From contig NZ_JAGIOK010000001.1 in NCBI RefSeq assembly GCF_017876655.1, positions 2,046,001-2,110,000 on the forward strand: a DNA stretch of 64,000 nt, in the 5' to 3' direction. The notes beneath the pieces were generated by a model. That model saw nothing but the letters and a program-made list of their open reading frames with translations. It searched no databases and was not told where the DNA came from. Shown here one piece after another: positions 62,101-64,000 of this stretch (the first letter of the stretch is position 1; every line of letters begins with the position of its first letter). Position numbers and translations under genes: made by a program. This stretch comes from Microbacterium imperiale (lineage in GTDB: Bacteria > Actinomycetota > Actinomycetes > Actinomycetales > Microbacteriaceae).

Positions 62101-64000
62101 CCAACCAGGCGCCCTACGCCGTGAAGGACTCGGTCGTCATGCGTCCGGGGCGCCAGGTGGCGCTCTCGGTGCTCGAGAACGACTCCGACCCCGACGGCGA
62201 CCAGTTCGGGTTCGCGGCGGACGCCCTCGAGGTGCCCGACGTCGAGGCGCTCGACGCCGAGGTCTCGGGCGAGCAGATCATCATCACGGCTCCCGACCAG
62301 CCGATGAACACCAGCATCCAGTACACGATCGAGGATGCCCGGGGCCTGACCGCCACCGCGCCGGTGCAGATCACGATCGAGGAAGACGTGCCGCTGCAGC
62401 GGCCCATCGCCCGCGACGACCGCGTGCGGGCCGAGGACGTGGACGAGAACGGCGTGGCCGAGGTCGCCGTGCTCGACAACGACGACGACCCCGACGGCAC
62501 TCGCGCTGCGCTCGACGTCACGCTCGGCGAGGGCGGCGAGAACGCGACCCTGCGCGCGAACGGCACGGTGTCGGTGCAGCTGACCGAAGAGCGCCAGCTC
62601 ATCACCTACTTCATCACCGACGAGGACGGCCTGACCGCCGCGGCGTTCATCCACGTCCCCTCGCTGAGCGAGCTGCCCCCGAGCCTCATCTCGACCGAGG
62701 CGCTCGTCGTGCAGAGCGGCGAGACCGTCGAGCTTCCGCTCACCGAATACGTCAAGGCGTCCGGTGGACGCGACGTCGTGGTGACGGAGGCCGAGAAGGT
62801 CACGGCGGCCCACTCGGACGGCGCATCGCTCGTGAAGGACGAGCGCACGCTCGTCTACACGTCGGCGGCCGACTACTTCGGGCAGGACGCGCTCACCTTC
62901 GAAGTCACCGACGGCTCCGGCCCCGACGACCCCGAGGGCCGCAAGGCGACGCTGATGATCCCCATCACGGTGACCCCGCCCGACAACCGTCCGCCGACGA
63001 TGATCGGCGCCGAGATGCAGGTCGCTCAGGGTGAGGATGCCCAGACCCTCGACCTCGCGGCGCTCGCCACCGACCCCGATCCCGACGACGCCGACGCGCT
63101 GCGCTTCGCCCTCGTGGGCTCCGCGCCCGACGGCCTGACCGCGGGGGTGGACGGCTCGGTGCTGTCGGTCTCGGCCGACTCCGACCTCGCCAAGGGAACG
63201 ACCCTGCCCGTCCGGGTCAGCGTCACGGACGGTGAGACCGAGCCCGTCGAGGCCACGATCGCGGTGACCGTCACCGCCTCGTCGCGGCCGCTCGCGACGG
63301 CGAACGACGACGTCATCGACCAGGCCGACCAGGGCGCGACCGTCTCGGTGCCGGTGCTCGACAACGACGTCAATCCCTTCCCCGGCGAGCCCCTGACCGT
63401 CGTCGGCGCGTTCACCGAGACCGCGGGAGCAAACGCCGTCGTCGCGGGCGACCGTGTCCAGGTCACCAGTCGCGACGACTTCGTCGGAACGCTCGTGGTG
63501 CGGTACCGGATCGCGGATGCCACCGGCGACCCCGACCGCGAGGTGGAAGGCCACATCCGCATCACGGTGCAGGGCCGCCCCGACGCTCCGGGCAAGCCGA
63601 CGGTGACGAGCGTCGAGAGCCGGACGGTCGTCATGTCGTGGTCGCCGCCGATCGACAACGGCGCGTCCATCACCGGTTACAGCGTGCGTTCCACCTCGGG
63701 CGGTTACACCAAGGAGTGCCGCTCGACCACCTGCACGCTCGACGGCCTCACCAACAACGTCGAGTACAACTTCGTCGTCACCGCGACCAACCGCGTCGGC
63801 GAGTCCGACCCGTCGCTGCCGTCCGAGACCGCGCGGCCCGACCAGCGGCCCGAGACGCCGAACCCGCCGAACCTGGCGTTCGGCGACCGCAGCCTCGACG
63901 TCTCGTGGACGGTGCCCCGCACCGAGGGCTCGCCCGTCGAGAGCTACAGCCTGCAGATCTCGCCTGCGCCGCCCTCGGGCGTCGCCGAGAAGACCGGCGT
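59196..64000 (+). CDS. Giant Ig-like / fibronectin type III surface protein (partial)
   Basis: An open frame of 1601 codons runs off the window. The N-terminus has one membrane helix or signal anchor (about 13-33, TLVSAGIVTIAALTIGTLAVAY), then a 330-residue region with beta-propeller-like sequence, an acidic Glu/Thr linker, and from about residue 395 at least eight cadherin-like Ig repeats marked by phrases such as NDTDADGD, NDTDPAGG, NDSHPNGD and NDSDPDGD. From about 1463 fibronectin type III modules begin (GKPTVTSVESRTVVMSWSPP). GGGGAG lies 9 nt before ATG 59196. Similar genes often precede MoxR/DUF58/transglutaminase genes in actinobacteria; that part is outside. Confidence 0.88.
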   Translation, partial: MKSTAWLRARPRTLVSAGIVTIAALTIGTLAVAYEGEPTTEVDLHDGGVWVTKQSSLLVGHYNNESRVLDGSLRTTAAEYDVLQSGARVIVVDADGSAMSAVDPAKVVLSGTAEVQPGAQIALGSDTVSVLDSAGDLRTVQFAGVNGFSFEGNEPIAELGENATATVGTDGTIYAASAEGASLYAYAPIGDGTVAQTAERRLDGIQAEHSLSLTSLGRTPYVLDEETSVLYGGDGSQTTLPADAVLQQPSNGADALTVSTPNALLRVGPGGDIVTVEAGAEGTAAEPVSVGGCSYGAWSGSGMFVRDCADDADDVVQPIEGIDPAARLEFRVNRDVVVLNDVFGGAAWLASENMQRVDNWTDITPPEGTGDEEQETTEETVETALPERTDENTPPIAVDDSFGVRPGRTTVLPVLFNDTDADGDVLVAEANNDPAFGEISQIQNGGALQIAVPEDASGTTSFSYTASDGRGGEASATVSLTVRDDDENSPPVQQRVTPVTVEAGGTTSYNVLTEWIDPDGDDIFLKSVQADGGDEADFTSDGQVTYRAIGAVQGRKDVPIVVSDGTDDGAGVLRIDVRPPGTTLPVTNADHVVTRVGQAVTVSPLANDTSAGREPLRLTRVDEVEGATIQPDFTEQTFSFTSDAVNTYYVDYLVSAGPNSVPGLVRVDVLPAADTSLPPVAVRDVALLPTGGDVLVNVLGNDTDPAGGILVVQSVTSEPGSGVNAAVLGHETVRITDQGSLTQQTRVSYTISNGEQSATGEIVVIPIPAPDRLRPPVVANDTAVVRVGDVVTIDVLANDSHPNGDTLHVAPDLVPPLIDEADGQVFVSEDKLRFRAGAEAKTVNATYEAVDSSGQRAGAYVTIQILPRQDDANAAPRPRDLTARTLSGSKVTIPVPLDGIDEDGDSVELIGIASSPGKGRIVETGSNTFVYEAFDTSVGSDSFTYRVRDRLGKEGTARIQVGIAPPEATNQAPYAVKDSVVMRPGRQVALSVLENDSDPDGDQFGFAADALEVPDVEALDAEVSGEQIIITAPDQPMNTSIQYTIEDARGLTATAPVQITIEEDVPLQRPIARDDRVRAEDVDENGVAEVAVLDNDDDPDGTRAALDVTLGEGGENATLRANGTVSVQLTEERQLITYFITDEDGLTAAAFIHVPSLSELPPSLISTEALVVQSGETVELPLTEYVKASGGRDVVVTEAEKVTAAHSDGASLVKDERTLVYTSAADYFGQDALTFEVTDGSGPDDPEGRKATLMIPITVTPPDNRPPTMIGAEMQVAQGEDAQTLDLAALATDPDPDDADALRFALVGSAPDGLTAGVDGSVLSVSADSDLAKGTTLPVRVSVTDGETEPVEATIAVTVTASSRPLATANDDVIDQADQGATVSVPVLDNDVNPFPGEPLTVVGAFTETAGANAVVAGDRVQVTSRDDFVGTLVVRYRIADATGDPDREVEGHIRITVQGRPDAPGKPTVTSVESRTVVMSWSPPIDNGASITGYSVRSTSGGYTKECRSTTCTLDGLTNNVEYNFVVTATNRVGESDPSLPSETARPDQRPETPNPPNLAFGDRSLDVSWTVPRTEGSPVESYSLQISPAPPSGVAEKTG

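Overview
The window is high-GC DNA (about 70 percent by eye) packed with genes on both strands, with no intergenic gap above 300 bases. Gene content points to an actinobacterium, most likely Microbacteriaceae and plausibly Microbacterium: a DUF3073 gene, a bacterial SCP-ortholog gene beside purD, a DUF222-HNH gene, an Rv2578c-type radical SAM gene, a DUF3516 helicase, and many GTG starts and leaderless-type promoters. The genus is an inference. I see no rRNA, tRNA, CRISPR, insertion sequence, prophage or replication origin.

Layout. 1-11005: purine synthesis (purD, then purM-purF) with an N-acetylglucosamine locus (nagE PTS permease divergent from a ROK regulator and nagB) between the two halves, an MFS exporter coupled to purF, and a DUF3073 gene. 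11153-17446: universal stress protein, a DUF4097-PadR pair behind two palindromic operators, a two-helix membrane peptide, a 7-bp tandem repeat, a DUF222-HNH gene with an SOS-like box, a Rho-N-like small protein coupled to topoisomerase IB, and two overlapping fluoride-channel genes. 17563-30277: an RND transporter behind a 22-bp palindrome, a DEAD-box helicase with an Arg/Asp repeat tail, VOC and radical SAM proteins, a D,D-carboxypeptidase, a divergent HxlR/azoreductase pair, and an ECF transporter of the YkoEDC (thiamine precursor) type.

30460-40696: a large secreted subtilase, an arsenic operon (arsB, an ArsR-ArsC fusion, arsC), pirin and GNAT genes, and cstA with ybdD. 40715-47129: GH3 lipoprotein, DUF3516 helicase, DUF1697 protein and RecQ, all apparently read from their own leaderless promoters. 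47166-53704: an alpha-galactoside operon (GH36 galactosidase, binding protein, two permeases, no ATPase) divergent from a ROK regulator. 53860-64000: acyl-CoA oxidase, 3-methyladenine glycosylase, a short UvrA paralog, and the first 1601 codons of a giant secreted or surface Ig-like/fibronectin protein that runs off the window.

The most informative non-coding signals are: about 18 start codons placed 6-7 nt after an NANNNT -10 hexamer; two SOS-like boxes at DUF222-HNH and the Rv2578c-type gene; the paired PadR palindromes; the orphan palindrome at the RND promoter; and a palindromic repeat whose copy after cstA supplies the ribosome binding site of ybdD. I found no clear evidence of a wholly new system; most of the window is housekeeping with several unusual regulatory details.
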